64,000 nucleotides of DNA from Eonycteris spelaea (Eukaryota; Chordata; Mammalia; Chiroptera; Pteropodidae): positions 1,270,501 to 1,334,500 of the forward strand of contig PUFA01000203.1 in assembly GCA_003508835.1 (NCBI GenBank). The letters are read 5' to 3'. Under the pieces are notes generated by a model. That model was not told where the DNA came from. It did no database searches and saw only the letters and a list, made by a program, of their open reading frames with translations. Made by a program: the position numbers and the translations under genes. Positions 44,301-55,811 of the stretch are shown here, in pieces; the first letter of the stretch is position 1, and each line of letters opens with the position of its first letter.

Positions 44301-47300
44301 CCGAGATCAGCCACATGCTCAACAACCCCGAGCTCATGAGGCAGGTGCGTGTGAGATGTCTGGGCGGGGCCGCCCGGCCCGCCCTACCCGTCCTGCCTCG
44401 GTTCCTTCGTGCATTCGCTCAGCATCCATGTTTGCATGCGGGGGGCACAGTGACGCAAAGATACAGGCCCAGCTTTCCGGGAACTGCTGGTCTCAAAGGG
44501 AAGGGGGACAAGTAAGCAGACAGTCATGGCACAGTGTGGTCAGTACTGTCACGGAGATCGTCACGGGGTCCTCTAGGAGCGTGGGGTGGGGAGAGTCACG
44601 TGGGTTCCTAGAAGCATGGCGGGGGGAGCAGGCAGGTCCTGACCCTACCCTGGCGCTCCGAGGAGGCCTCCTCGTGGAAGTGTCACATGCTGAGACCCAG
44701 AGGAGGAAAAAGGGCATCTGGGGCCTGAGGGGCAGCGAGTGCCAAAGGTCTGGGACCCCAACAGTGGTGTGCCAGGGGCACTGTGGCTGGGCAGGGCCCC
44801 GTTGGGGAGGGAGACCCAAGGGAGGCAGGTGTGCGTTGGCCGCGGGACGCTACAAACCTTGGCCCGCCCTGAACTCCGCGGAAGGCGGGTTCCGCGCGGG
44901 CAGAGGCTTGCAGCGTCCTGTCACGTCCAGAGCAAGTGTGCGGCACAGAGCGGGCACTCAGTGAGCACTTCCTGGGTGGTCACGGGGTCCTGTCGTAGAC
45001 ACACGGGAGTCCGAGCAGAGGCAAGCGCGGCTTCGGGCGAGGGGCAGGGAAGGCATCCCAAGGTGGACGGGACCCAGAGCGCCGTGTTCATTTCCTCTGT
45101 CACGTGCTGCTGTCCCCCCCCAGCCAAGGGAGCCTTTGTCTCTGGCGTTGAAACCACTGGCTGGGTGTGTGTCCCCGGGCAGTGAGTCTCTGAGCCCATT
45201 TTGTCATCCGCAAAATAGGGACAGAAGTACCTGCCTGGGACTGTCACTGGGCGTGAGATGACTTGAATTCTGTAATTTCGTAGCCCGGTGCCTGCACGTA
45301 GTAGGTGCTCAGTGGATGTCGATTTTCTCTTCTGCTTCCTCTGGTTTCTCTGAACCATTCTTGCTGTTTCCTTGTGCTCCCTGACACCTCAGTGGTCCCC
45401 CTGACCCTTCCGGGATCACTGCACCTCGCTAGGCAAAGCCCCCCCACGGCGCCAGGGGGACAGGGGTGGAGCTTCCGTGGCAGCACTGGAAGGGAGTCCT
45501 GCCGCGCTATTCTCCTCTCAGTCACTGGAGGGCCCTGGAGGGCCCACCCTGAGTGCCCTGAGGCAGGCCCCTCCTCGGGAGGCTGGCGCCCTGGCCCCAG
45601 GGCCCACCGCGGTGCGTCCTTCCCCGCAGACGGTGGAGCTGGCACGGAACCCGGCCATGATGCAGGAGATGGTGCGGAACCAGGACCGCGCCCTCAGCAA
45701 CTTGGAGAGCATCCCGGGCGGCTACAGCGCCCTGCGCCGCATGTACACCGACATCCAGGAGCCCATGTTCAGCGCCGCCCGCGAGCAGGTAGGGCCGGGC
45801 CGGGGCGTCTGGGGCGGGCTCCCCACCCCAGGCCCCTGTCCCCCTGCAGCCCCCATGGGGTCTCTGGCTCGGAAACGGTTCTCACGGTGCACGGCCGGGG
45901 GCAGGGGCGTGGGGGTGGCCGGCGTGCCCGGGACCGGGGACGTGGGGGAGGCACACGGTCTGAGGCTGTGCCGTGGTTCTGGGGGACCCCTGGCACCGGT
46001 GGCTCGGAGGTCGGGAACAGGGGCCAGGCTGGGGTCAAACACCCGGCCCTCGCACAACGTCTTAGCTCAGTGTCTCGCGTGTGGTCTGCGGGTCCTGGGT
46101 CCCCTACGGCCGAGTCCCCCGCAGAGCCTGTTAAAGCTGAGGTGCCTGGTCCCCACCTGTGAGCTCTGTGTCGACTCAGCCCCTGGCAATATGCACTTTC
46201 AAAAATGCTTATGAGTTCTTCCCAAGCATACGACAAATAGAGAGAAAAATAGAGCACGCTCTTAGATCCACGCTGTCCCAACACTGGTTTCAGTGCCTTT
46301 TTGGGTTTTTAAAAGGTTAATTTACATTAAACACATTATGCATTTACATGCTTCAAAACTGAAAAGGTACCCAGAATAAAGGACATTAAGAAAGTGTGCA
46401 AAGACGTCCAGCTCAGCAGAGCTGTGGGAAAAGGACACCTCTCTTTCCACGTCCCAGCCCGCCTTCCCTGAGGGTGACAGGTGTGATTAGGGCTTTGTCT
46501 GTTTTCCTGGACCTTTTGAGTCTTTGCAGACAGGAGGTCACAGAGAGTCGCAGGCTTCGCCTCCCCCTCCCCGCTCCGTAGCTGCCTTTTCCTCGCCAGA
46601 GCTCCTGGCCCCTGAAGGTGGCGTTTCTCCCTTTTGTTTTTCTTTGGATTTTTTATTACTTACGCATATACGTAGTAAGGGCATCCGTACGTGCCGTGCA
46701 GCACAACGCGTTTTTCAGCCTTACAGAAGTGGCATCGTGCTGTCCATGTAATTTTTAACCCGCTTTTTAAACCCTTCTAAAACGTTTCATCGATGATTAA
46801 AACAGTCGCAAAGGTGCCCGTGTCACAAGCGTGCGGCATGATGGACTTTCACACGCTGATGCCCACCCCCAGCGGGCGCCGGGCGGGACCGCAGGGTGGC
46901 ACGTGTTCCCCTGGTGGGAAGGAGAAGGCGCCACGTCTTGCGTGGCCCGTGCCGTCGCGGGGTGGCCTCGTCCACACCGCCTCTGCCTCCACGAAGTCAC
47001 CACGCTGACCCCACTCGGCCCCCGGTCTGCTTGTCCCTCCGCACGGTGATGCCGCGCTGCCTCAAGTCGGGGTGTCCAGTGGCGTGAACCTCCCCCCCGG
47101 GGGTCTTCTTCAGCAGCGTCTTGGTTATTCTTGACGTTGCTCTTTTACGTCTTAGAAACTGCTTGTAGGGAGTTTTCAAAGGAATGTATTTTAAACTTTT
47201 TTGAAGTAGTTAATTAAAAATGTTGATCAGCAGCGCATTCACCTAGTTAAAAGAAAGAAAAAGGAGCTGAAAGAGGCTTGTAACAGGCCCTGCAGCTGCT

Positions 47301-50300
47301 TCTGATGCGCTCCAAGGTGTGAGTCCCTGATCCCCGCCTTCCCTCCTCCAGTTTGGCAACAACCCCTTCTCCCTGGCCGGGAACTCGGACAGCTCATCCT
47401 CCCAGCCTCTGCGGACGGAGAACCGAGAGCCCCTCCCGAACCCCTGGAGCCCGTCGCCCCCCACCTCCCAGGCCCCTGCGTCTGGCGGGGAGGGCCCTGG
47501 AGGACCAGCACCCAGCCAGGTGCACCCGAGCGTCTCAAACCCCTTTGGGATCAACGCGGCCAGCCTGGGGTCAGGTACGTCCTGGGGTGCAGGGAGCTCA
47601 GTGGGTCCCCAGGACAGGGCCCCCCTGCTCCAGAGTACTGAAGACAGGTGACACTGGATGGAAGCCACAGAGGGGCCGCGGCACCCCTCGGAAGGTGAGG
47701 GTGGCACACGCCCAGGTTGCTGGATGCGACCTCAGATGTGGATAGAGCAGGCCCCACCTCCTGGGCTCTTCCCTTAGCGGTCAGACTGGGGCAGGAGGGG
47801 TCAGCGTGGACCCGGGGAGGGGTTGTTTGGGACCACCCTGTGCAGAAGTGTGGGTCTTGCACTATGCACCCTGAGGGGCCCCATTTACCTGAGCTCCGAC
47901 TGTGTGTCAGACCCTGGGGGTGTCCGGTCGATGTCTGATTTCTCTGACCCCCGGGGACATCTTGATTGGGAAAGTCACACCCCCTCTATGTGCTTCAGTC
48001 TCCTTACTTACAAGATAAGGGACTTGAGCTGATCCATGCTCTCAGGATGGTGCCCCTGAGTCCCGGGGCCCCGGGCCATCTGCGGGACAGGGGAGGGCCT
48101 TCTGGGGGAGGCTCCAGGCCGCCCCAGCACCAGCCTGGCCATCCACGTGCTGGGCTTCTCCTTAAGGTTCGGTTTGAGGGTTTCAGCTGCAAAGACAAGT
48201 CTGAAAACCAGCGTCTTTAGTGAGGACCTCTCTGACTCTGACACTGGGCTGGTGGCCAGAGTCCAGAGGGGCCTGAGTCAGACCCAGTGTCCAGTTGGCT
48301 GTCTTTAGGGTGAATGGGAGAGGGGCCGCTGGGGGGGGCAGGTGGCTAGGTGACCTTGGAGTCAGGAGAGGCGGGACCGCGCCCCCGGGGAGCCTGCCCG
48401 CTGCCCCGCTGAGTCTCGTAACCACCGGCGCCCGAAGTCTGCAGGACGGAGGTGTGGTGCCGGCTTCCCTCGGGACCCTTTCTGTTCGGTGCTCTCTCCC
48501 CGACCTCAGGGATGTTCAACAGCCCGGAAATGCAGGCGCTGCTCCAGCAGGTGTCGGAGAACCCGCAGCTGATGCAGAGCGTGACCTCTGCCCCCTACAT
48601 GCGCAGCATGCTGCAGACGCTCGCCCAGAACCCCGACTTCGCCGCCCAGGTACGGGCCAGGCCGCGGGGCACTCCCTGGGGGCTGGAGCGCCGCCTCGCC
48701 CTGGCCTTGCGAGCCCAGCACGTGTGAGCTCCCGCTTCCTCACCCGCGAGCCCGTGGCAGCCGTGGTTCTGCGGAGACCTGTGGGAAGCGCACAGAGTGC
48801 TCTGCACCTGGCGTGGCCGCGTCGGCGCCGTGCGCTGGGGCATGTCCGCCCTCGTCCTCGCCAGACCCAGGGCCCTGCTGCCCGGCCCTGCCCGGAGAGG
48901 AGCTCCCCGTCCTCTCACTGGCCCCCCGAGGCCTCCCGGGTGCCTTGGGGTCCTTGGAAAGCTGGCCGCGTTCCCCGCGGTGGTGGGAGGCGGGGGAGGC
49001 GGCCGCCATGGGGGCGGCTTCAGGCGCTGGGCCCGGCCTCCCGACCCCCTTCACCCTGGCAGATGATGGTGAACGTGCCGCTCTTCGCGGGGAACCCTCA
49101 GCTGCAGGAGCAGCTCCGCCTGCAGCTCCCCGTCTTCCTGCAGCAGGTGAGCGGGGGCCCAGAGGGCGGGCGCCGAAGCCCCGTCGTGGGGCTTAAGCGG
49201 GAGCGGAGCTGGGGCTGCAGGCTGCCTCCTGCGTCCCGCCAGCTCCCATCACCTCCCTCCGCGTGTCCCGGCAGATGCAGAACCCGGAGTCTCTCTCCGT
49301 CCTCACCAACCCCCGCGCCATGCAGGCTCTGCTGCAGATCCAGCAGGGGCTGCAGACCCTGCAGACCGAGGCCCCCGGGCTGGTGCCCAGGTGAGGGTGG
49401 GGGCAGGCGGGCAGCGGGGCTCCGGCTCCTGGTCCTCCTCTCAGCCCCTCTGCCCCTCTCCGCCATCCCCACCTCTCGGTCTCCTGCCTGCAGCCTCGGC
49501 TCCTTCGGGATGGGCCGGACGCCTGCACCCGCGGCAGGCGGCAGCACGGGGTCTGCGCCCGAGGCCCCCGCGTCCTCGCCGGCCCCGCCGGCCACGTCTT
49601 CTCCAGCTGGGGCGTCCAGTGCGCAGCAGCAGCTCATGCAGCAGATGATCCAGCTCTTGGCAGGAAGTGGAAACGCACAGGTGCGTGGGCGGCGGGGCCG
49701 GCGCCACTGCATCCGTCCTGGTGGTGGGGCTCGGCCCGGCCTGGCTCTGGACCCTGGCCCGCCACTCCCGTTCCAGCCGTGGGCGAGTGGCCGACCTTCC
49801 CTGAGTTCAGTGTCCACAGCTGTAGGGCAGAGACGGGGACAGCGAGCCCTGCGTATTGGGCCTGTCCCACGTCCCTGCCCTGGAGGAGCTCCCGTACTTC
49901 ACTCCGCACGGCAGCCCTGCAAGGACAAGGACGCTGTTATATTTCTTTCACAAGGGAGTGCGGAAGCCCAGGGCAGTTAGGTGGCTGCCTCAGTCACATA
50001 GCTACTAAGTAGCGGAGCCAAGACTCGAACGAGGCGTGCTGGCTGCGGAGTGAACGTCAACCGCGGTTAAACCGCCCTCGCTTAGCGCGGGGATTCTGAC
50101 GATTGAAGCAGCCTCGAGAGAGGGATTCTGGGAGGTGAGGGGACGAGGGCCCCGGGCCATGGAGTCAAGGCCTGGGGTCTGGGGGAGGAGCAGGCGGCGA
50201 CCTCCAGTGAGCCCCTCACCTTTCTCCGGCTCCGTGACGCGTACGGGAAGAGCCTTCAACAAACGCGTCAGGGTGCGCGGGCCGGACCGAGCGATCGCCA

Positions 50301-51132
50301 AGGGCCAGCCCCGCTTAGAATCCGTGGCCGGGGGTGAGAAGCGGCCCGGGGCAGACAGGGCGTTCGTGCTGCATGTCGGGGGCCTCTGCGACCCTCCTGT
50401 TAGCGGCCGGGCGGCCCGTCGTGGCCGGGCTCCCTCCCGCTCCGTCTTCTGTTCATGGTCCCCGCTGGTGCCTTGTCGACGTCCCTTGGGCAGACACTCC
50501 AGGAGACGTTTGTGGGAGTGTCAAGGGCGAAAAAGGCCTGTTTTGTAACTAGCCGTGTTTGTCGACTGGTTAAAATGGAACACTTCCTTCTTCTCTGGGC
50601 TCTGCGCTGGCCTTCCGTCTGGCTGCGTGTGTGCCAGTGGCCGGGAGGAGTTTGGGGGCACCGTTAGGATGCCCTGACCAGCCCTTTGCTTTTGGAGTGT
50701 CTGTCAACACCTTCAGACTCTTGATGGAAAACAGGAGTAGGCCGATCGAGACCTTTCGTTTTGCAATTTTAAGGACAGCCCTGCCTCCTGGTTACGCTGC
50801 TCTTGATGACTGGGGCCCAGGCTCCTCGGTCCTCTGTGGCCCTCCCTGCCCCACGGGTTGACTGAGGATGTTTGAGACCCTCCGGTTGTCTCCTCTTCGT
50901 TACAAGCCCCCAGCTTCCGGTGGCCCCGGGGTCACGCCTGCCCCGCTCACCAGGCCTGTGCCCGCAGGTGCAGACGCAGGTGCAGACGCCGGAAGTGAGG
51001 TTCCAGCAGCAGCTGCAGCAGCTCAGCGCCATGGGCTTCGTCAACCGCGAGGCCAACCTGCAGGCGCTGATCGCCACGGGAGGGGACATCAACGCGGCCA
51101 TCGAGAGACTCCTGGGCTCCCAGCTGTCCTAG
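41344..51132 (+). CDS. UBQLN4: UBQLN4, ubiquilin-4 proteasome shuttle factor (one frame break in this assembly)
   Basis: Eleven coding exons: 41344-41451, 42832-42983, 43320-43537, 44083-44344, 45630-45788, 47352-47574, 48510-48649, 49063-49146, 49275-49390, 49494-49680 and 50968-51132. Phases agree at each junction. Length is about 604 residues (600 with the alternative last acceptor at 50980). An N-terminal ubiquitin-like domain ([16 protein letters not shown] onward, about residues 13-87) is followed by a Ser/Pro/Ala linker, STI1 repeats rich in NP and Met-Gln, and a C-terminal UBA ([13 protein letters not shown] to LLGSQLS). Ubiquilins bind ubiquitylated clients by UBA and the proteasome by UBL; UBQLN4 also acts in ERAD and DNA-repair protein turnover. 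Exon 4 lacks one C at 44271-44273, which breaks the frame between MANP and [10 protein letters not shown]; conservation on both sides points to a consensus error. Confidence 0.95.
42310..42455 (-). repeat. MIR in UBQLN4 intron 1
   Basis: Antisense MIR pattern: 'acctgagtccagctgccatg', 'gcgagttacccacgggctct', then 'ctcctcatctttaaaatgga'. Confidence 0.7.
44400..44760 (-). repeat. L2 fragment in UBQLN4 intron 4
   Basis: It begins like an inverted L2 tail ('gtgcattcgctcagcatcca', 'aagggggacaagtaagcaga') and continues with the inverse of the L2 segment 'tcaaatgtcacctcctc' ('gaggcctcctcgtggaagtg'). Confidence 0.65.
45175..45330 (-). repeat. MIR in UBQLN4 intron 4
   Basis: Antisense MIR pattern: 'cattttgtcatccgcaaaat', 'agggacagaagtacctgcct', 'tagcccggtgcctgcacgta', 'gtaggtgctcagtggatgtc'. 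Confidence 0.8.
46060..46205 (+). repeat. MER5-type hAT-Charlie element in UBQLN4 intron 5
   Basis: The order 'gcagagcctgttaaagctga', 'ggtgcctggtccccacctgt', 'gacttagccc'-like text and 'ggcaatatgcactttc' follows the MER5 consensus as I recall it. The copy is diverged. Confidence 0.55.
46206..47345. other. A/T-rich part of UBQLN4 intron 5
   Basis: Base composition turns A/T-rich with segments such as 'ttacattaaacacattatgc' and 'ttttaacccgctttttaaac'. This looks like very old LINE-derived sequence, but I cannot assign a family. There is no coding exon until 47352. Confidence 0.4.
49880..50040 (+). repeat. MIR in UBQLN4 intron 10
   Basis: Sense MIR blocks: 'actccgcacggcagccctgc', 'tttcacaagggagtgcggaa', 'ctcagtcacatagctactaa', 'gtagcggagccaagactcga'. 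Confidence 0.75.
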
Positions 51133-52555
51133 CCCCGCGGCCCGAGCCTCCTGCCTCCGCCCCTCCCCGGATTCCGGCCCTCGGACCCACGGGCCCCTCC
51201 CCCCGGCAGCTCCTCATCCCTTGTCTCGTCCCTCTTGCTCTGCAGACAGCGGGGGCTTGGCGGGCGGCCCCGGCCCCGCCGCTCCGTCTGGGCGTCTCGG
51301 CTCTCGGCCCCCTTCGCACAGAGCCTTCTCCCCCGGCCCTGCTGGGGCGGAGCTGTGTAAACGGCCTTCCCGGTTTCGCTTTCGGCCCCACGTGCACCTA
51401 GCACAGCCCTGGGACTTCTCGGTAGCAGGTGCAGCCGAAGGACGACAGGCCGGCCGGGACAGGTTCTCCCCTCTGTGCCTCCGGGGCCTCGTCTGCGGGC
51501 CACTTCTGGTAACCCCGGGCTCTGCCCCCACGCCCTCCCGCCTCCACTGCTAGAATTCCGCGCCTGGAGGAGAGGCAGGCGAGCAGTCTCCTCACGCCCT
51601 AGTCTGCTCGCTCCGTCCAGCCCTTCTCCAGGGGGAGGCGGACGCCTGTCCTCCCTGTCTGAAGCGGGACACGAGACACAGCCCGCTGGACAAGGCGTGA
51701 GCGAGCTGCAGACCACCCTGGCGACGGCGGGGTGGCCGGGAGCCTCACAGAGGCTTGGGACTTCGAGCTGCCATTTGGGGGCAGGGGCACTGACGGCTCT
51801 CGGGGGCCCCGGCTCGAGCCTGGGGACGGGACGGATGCTGATGGAACGAAAGTGAAAGGGGCTCGACGGGCCCACGCGCGGGCCCTCGGGTCCTGGTGGC
51901 TCTGACATTCTCACACCCTGACACAGTCCCATGGACCTGTGTCCCGGGTGCCAGCCGTCCGAGCCCCCTTCCAAAGACACAGAGTGGACTGAGGTCTATG
52001 TCCGCATGGGGGGCGTGTGCGTGTGTGTTGGCGTGCACACGTGTGCGTGTTAAGTGGGAGGCGGGGTTCTTTACTGATTCTGGTTCAGCGCGCCCCCCAC
52101 CAGACCAGTGAGCAGAAGGACCCGTCCAGGGAGGGGAGCCGGGACCGGCGCCCTTGCGCTGCGCCCAGCACCCTTACACTCGCTGCCTTTGGGGGACGGT
52201 GGGGGGGGTCTCCCCTCCAGAGCCCCGGCCTTCGAGTTCCTCCCTGTTTCCCTCCAGGCTGGGAAGCTCCGTGTGAGGAAGGACAGGGCCGGGTGGCAGC
52301 GACGCCCTTGGCCTGGCCTGGGTGTCGCTGTGCTGGAGCCCGGACGAGGCTCACCTCACCTCTCTGCCACTTAGTGCGGATGCTGGCAGGACCCATGGCT
52401 GGGAACGGGGAGGCACAAGAGGCAGGATTTGCTCCAAGTGGGGAAGGGTCCCAAGCTGTCCAGAGAGGAGGTCTGTGTGGCCGCCCGCCCTCCCTCCCTC
52501 CCTCCTTCAGGCCCCACACTGGCCTTTGTAAATAAATGGTGTGGTCTTTGTTGCA
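51133..52555 (+). other. UBQLN4: UBQLN4 3' UTR
   Basis: About 1.4 kb runs from the TAG stop to an AATAAA at 52531-52536. It is GC-rich with a TGTGTGCG-type stretch near 52010-52050. The open frames on the minus strand here have no domain support. Confidence 0.75.
52531..52536 (+). terminator. UBQLN4: UBQLN4 polyA signal
   Basis: AATAAA is followed by TGGTGTGGTCTTTGTTG, a strong G/U-rich downstream element. Cleavage is expected at about 52550-52560. Confidence 0.85.
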
Positions 52556-53099
52556 GTGGAGCCTCGGTGTTTGCTTCCTGCGGGGAGGACGCCGCGGGTC
52601 CTAGAAGGTCTTTACAGAGTGGGTCTGGAGGAATCTCAAGTTGGGCTCGGTCGGCACAGGTGTTAAGAAAAGCAAAGGTTAAGGGGTCACTGGTTCTGCC
52701 GATATCCGGGGCCCACGACGGGACCGAGGAGGAAGGGTTGCATGCTTCCGTGCACGCCCCCAGTCCACGAGAGCAGGTTCCCCACCCCCGCCCGCTGGTC
52801 AGCGGGGAGGCGCATGCCCGAAGGTGTGGGGAGCCGGCCCGGCCCGAGCTTTGGGTGTGGCTGCCCTCCCCAGCTCAGGCGAAGATTCTAGAACAGAACC
52901 AACCCTGCGTCCAGAGCTGGTGCGGGTGGAGTGAGGTGGTTCCTGGCCTTGGGCTGAGACTGCACCTGGCTGTTCCACCGACTGTGAACTTGGGGAACTC
53001 TTCCCAGGCCTGCGAGGCCTCATCCTTTGTGCGGTGAGGTTACAGAACAGAGTTCTGTGCCGTGGATAAACCAACCGTAGGCCGGAGCTTCCACGGCTG

Positions 53100-53720
53100 A
53101 CTGTGGCAGACCAGATGTTTCAGACCAATACTCTCACTAGGAATTTTAAAAGCTGGGTGAAATTTCAAAAAAAATCTGAAAAGCTTCGACGGGCCAAGAT
53201 TGGCTGGGAACCCGTGTGGGAAGCAGACCCAAAAGGCCGCCTTTGACCTGGGGGCTTTCACCGGCTGGCGTAAGGTTGCTGAGGGTTTTGAGGGCCTTGG
53301 AGGACAGACAGGGAGCTAGAGGAACAAGTTGGAATCTGCTGAAGATGGACGCCAGTGAAGATCCAGCACGGGGGGCCGGGGGTGCAGCCTCGCCTCCCAC
53401 CACTCGGTGCTCCAGAAAGCCGCAAGCCTCGGACGTGGACTAAGATGATCGCGGGTTGCTACCCATCTCCAGAAATCTGGAGAAATGCAATGTATACCTA
53501 GACCTCCAAAGTATTATAACAATTTTTCAAATATCATAAGACAAAATGAAAGGAAACTGAATCAACAAGAAATAGAAAGTGCACATGATATGGCAGATTT
53601 AGACCGTAATGTATGACTAATTTTACTAAGTGTAAATGGATTAAATACTTCAACTAGAAGTCAGAGATTGCCAGGCCGGATCAGTAGTATAAAAGGCCAA
53701 CTGCAAGGCCTGTAGGTCCT
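53100..53720 (+). repeat. Old L1 (L1M-type) ORF2 fragment
   Basis: The A-rich segment contains 'ctaagtgtaaatggattaaa', 'tacttcaactagaagtcaga', 'gattgccaggccggatcagt' and 'ataaaaggccaactgcaagg', matching a familiar segment of L1 ORF2. The copy is frame-broken and decayed. Confidence 0.7.
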
Positions 53721-54000
53721 GCTCACAGAGGCCAGATGGGAGCCTGTGGGACGGCCACCTACCCCCTGGCCTTGGGACCCTCGGCACATCCACTCGGGGC
53801 CCCGAGGCCAAGCCCGGGAGGCCCTAGATCCACTGTCTCCTCTAAAAGGAGGTGGGGCACCGAGGCTGAGCAGGGGCCCGGGGCCCCAGGGGCTGGGAGC
53901 AGCACTCACAGGGCCCGAGGTAGGTGGTCCCCAGGCCAGCCGTACCGAACACCAATCAGAATAACCCGGAATCATCAGGCTCATACATGCCATCCACAGA

Positions 54001-54018
54001 AATAAAATTTGCTTTATT
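54001..54018. terminator. Overlapping polyA signals on both strands
   Basis: AATAAA reads on the plus strand at 54001-54006 and on the minus strand at 54013-54018. On the minus strand the downstream sequence is G/U-rich (TCTGTGGATGGCATGTATG), a good cleavage context. No recognised gene ends here, which suggests an unannotated minus-strand transcript. Confidence 0.4.
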
Positions 54019-54434
54019 TACAAGCCGAACGATCACACGCTCGGTCCTTGCTTCTGCCCAGAGCTCCGTTCGGGGTTCCCCCAGAGGCCCCCTGCTCAGT
54101 GACGGGCCTGTGACGGGGCCCTTCTCATCTGGGTCCCTCCTTCCTAGAGGGTCCGCTGCCTTGTTTTCCTCCACCGAATCCTGCCTCCCGTGGCAGCAGC
54201 GACACAAGTACTGACAGAACAGGGCCAGACTCCAGTGGGATGACTGGGTGTTGGGGGTGAGCCCGTTCAAACTGCTTTCGGAGGTGCTGCGATGCTCCCC
54301 TGGCCTCCTGGGCGGGCAGGTCCTCGAGGGCGGGTGTTGCTTCCGCCTCCTAGGAGACGGCAAAGAGGTCCGGGGCACCTCTTCCTCCTCCTCCTCCTCA
54401 TCCTTGTCCTGGTCTTCCCCCTTCCCCTGACTTC

Positions 54435-54515
54435 TCATCCGGACAGTGGCCACTTGGTCCGCTTCTGCTTCTTGGACTGCGTGAGGCTGGCATCTTCTTC
54501 CTTGGGGAATCCGAG
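54435..54515 (-). other. Candidate terminal exon segment of an unrecognised minus-strand gene
   Basis: A pyrimidine tract ('cttcattctttgctct' on the minus strand) leads into a frame reading GFPKEEDASLTQSKKQKRTK then WPLSG and a TGA at 54435-54437. The expected AG acceptor reads CGG, so it is absent or lost to a base deletion. A second frame runs on through an acidic Glu stretch. The minus-strand polyA signal at 54018 lies about 420 bases beyond. I do not recognise the protein. Confidence 0.2.
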
Positions 54516-54789
54516 AGCAAAGAATGAAGCGTGCTCTCCACCAACCCAACCCATTCCACATGGGGCTTCGCGTCTGGGCGGGGCAGCGAGGCAGAGGACC
54601 ACGATCGGAGGCACCACCCACGCCCAGCACCCAGAGTGGGCAGCTCAGACAACAGACTGCCCGGCTGGAAGCAGACCAGACGTTCACTCAAAGTCACTAA
54701 GAAGTTACAAAGCACAGGACGCATGGGCATATTCCGAATGCGTTAGAAGACAGCTCGTTACTTTGAAAGGGTCTTAATGCAAATTCGCT

Positions 54790-55020
54790 GGCTAAATAGA
54801 GAGTCATTTTAGCAGGCAGATAATAACCCTCTAACTTAGCTGTTCTAGGAACCCTGGTTGTTCACCTTTGGGGGTGATAGACACGTTTATTCTCTTGATC
54901 GTGGCGATGGTTTCACGAGAGCGCACACACACGTCAAAACGTCAAACCGTACGCTGTAAACACGGGCACTTTATTGGGTGTCAATTACAGCTCAGTTACA
55001 AAATACGTGGGAAGCATTTC
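54790..55020 (+). repeat. L1M 3' end
   Basis: The order 'ggttgttcacctttgggggt', 'gatagacacgtttattctct', 'tgatcgtggcgatggtttca', 'acgtcaaaccgtacgctgta', 'cactttattgggtgtcaatt' follows the L1M 3' UTR terminus. Confidence 0.8.
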
Positions 55021-55159
55021 AACCCTCCCCCGAATAAACACCCAGAGTCTATACATCAAGTGTGCTTAACGGCGTACGAAGGTCGAAAGAACACATGGGC
55101 GACTAAGAAAAACGCGGCAGCTGACTGGGCTTGCCCGCTCTGTGCGTGAGCTCGCGCGT

Positions 55160-55330
55160 CAGGCAAGCAGCTTGGCCGCTCGGATGACCTCGGGGGAGTT
55201 ACTTCACTTGCCTGTGCCTCGGTTTCTTCCTCTGAAAAATGGGGTTAACAATAGCGTCTACTTCTTAGGGCGGTTAAGAGGTTTAAATGAGTGATCAATT
55301 CTGGCAGAGGGGCACGCGGTAAGTCACAGG
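55160..55330 (-). repeat. MIR
   Basis: Antisense MIR pattern: 'tcggatgacctcgggggagt', 'tgtgcctcggtttcttcctc', 'tgaaaaatggggttaacaat', 'gtttaaatgagtgatcaatt'. Confidence 0.8.
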
Positions 55331-55532
55331 TGGAAGCTGTGATCGCTGTTATTGTTGGTATTTACTTTCTGGAAGCAGTAATTTTGAACGATGTTTAGTG
55401 AAGGTGTCTGGAAGGACGTAGAGAAGACACGGAAGATGCTTGGGGGAGGTCGGTGGGCCGAGACGCCTGCACGGTGCAGGAGTGAGGGGTGCGACACCCC
55501 AGGGCAGGGGGCGGTGTGCAGCAAGTACTCAC

Positions 55533-55660
55533 ATTGGTCAGCTCCTGGCTCTCTTGGTAGCCCGGTCATCGGTGAAGCTGCAGATGGACGTCGAGGAAGC
55601 ACTGACGACGTGAAGGGAGGAACCTTCTGCATCTGAGGCTCCCCAAGCCTCTTTGGTCTC
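55533..55660 (-). other. Candidate coding exon of an unrecognised minus-strand gene
   Basis: It is flanked by a CCCCCTTAG acceptor and an AAT|GTGAGT donor. The frame reads ETKEAWGASDAEGSSLHVVS and on to TDDRATKRARS, where a TGA sits at 55538-55540. One extra base in the C/G run at 55561-55567 would keep the frame open to the donor as GYQESQELTN. Such one-base losses are seen in known genes in this window. Splice signals are good but the protein is unknown to me. Confidence 0.3.
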
Positions 55661-55748
55661 CTAAGGGGGAGCAGAAGGAGGGGCCAGTGAGGAGCAGAGC
55701 AGGACGCCTGCCCTGCTGCTCCTGCCTGAGTCCCGTCCGCCCTCTTAC

Positions 55749-55811
55749 TTCGACAGTCGAAGACAAAGACACGTTCTCTTGCTTCATCATTTTCACAGAG
55801 TTCTGTGATCC
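55749..55811 (-). other. Candidate 63-base coding exon of an unrecognised minus-strand gene
   Basis: It is flanked by a CTCTGCATTAG acceptor and a GAA|GTAAGA donor, with length divisible by three. It reads GSQNSVKMMKQENVSLSSTV then E in a frame that joins the next candidate exon without a phase clash. The 88-base intron between the two is short but acceptable. Confidence 0.3.

Noticed and set aside
48295..49980. 561-codon open frame on the plus strand across UBQLN4 exons 7-10
   Set aside because: It runs through introns and exons in wrong frames. The true exons are defined by splice sites and ubiquilin homology; the frame stays open only because of high GC.
53956..54687. 243-codon minus-strand open frame with a Glu run
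   Set aside because: It reads through a minus-strand polyA signal at 54018 near its own end, so it is unlikely to be the real coding frame as a whole. Part of it overlaps the candidate terminal exon and is discussed there.
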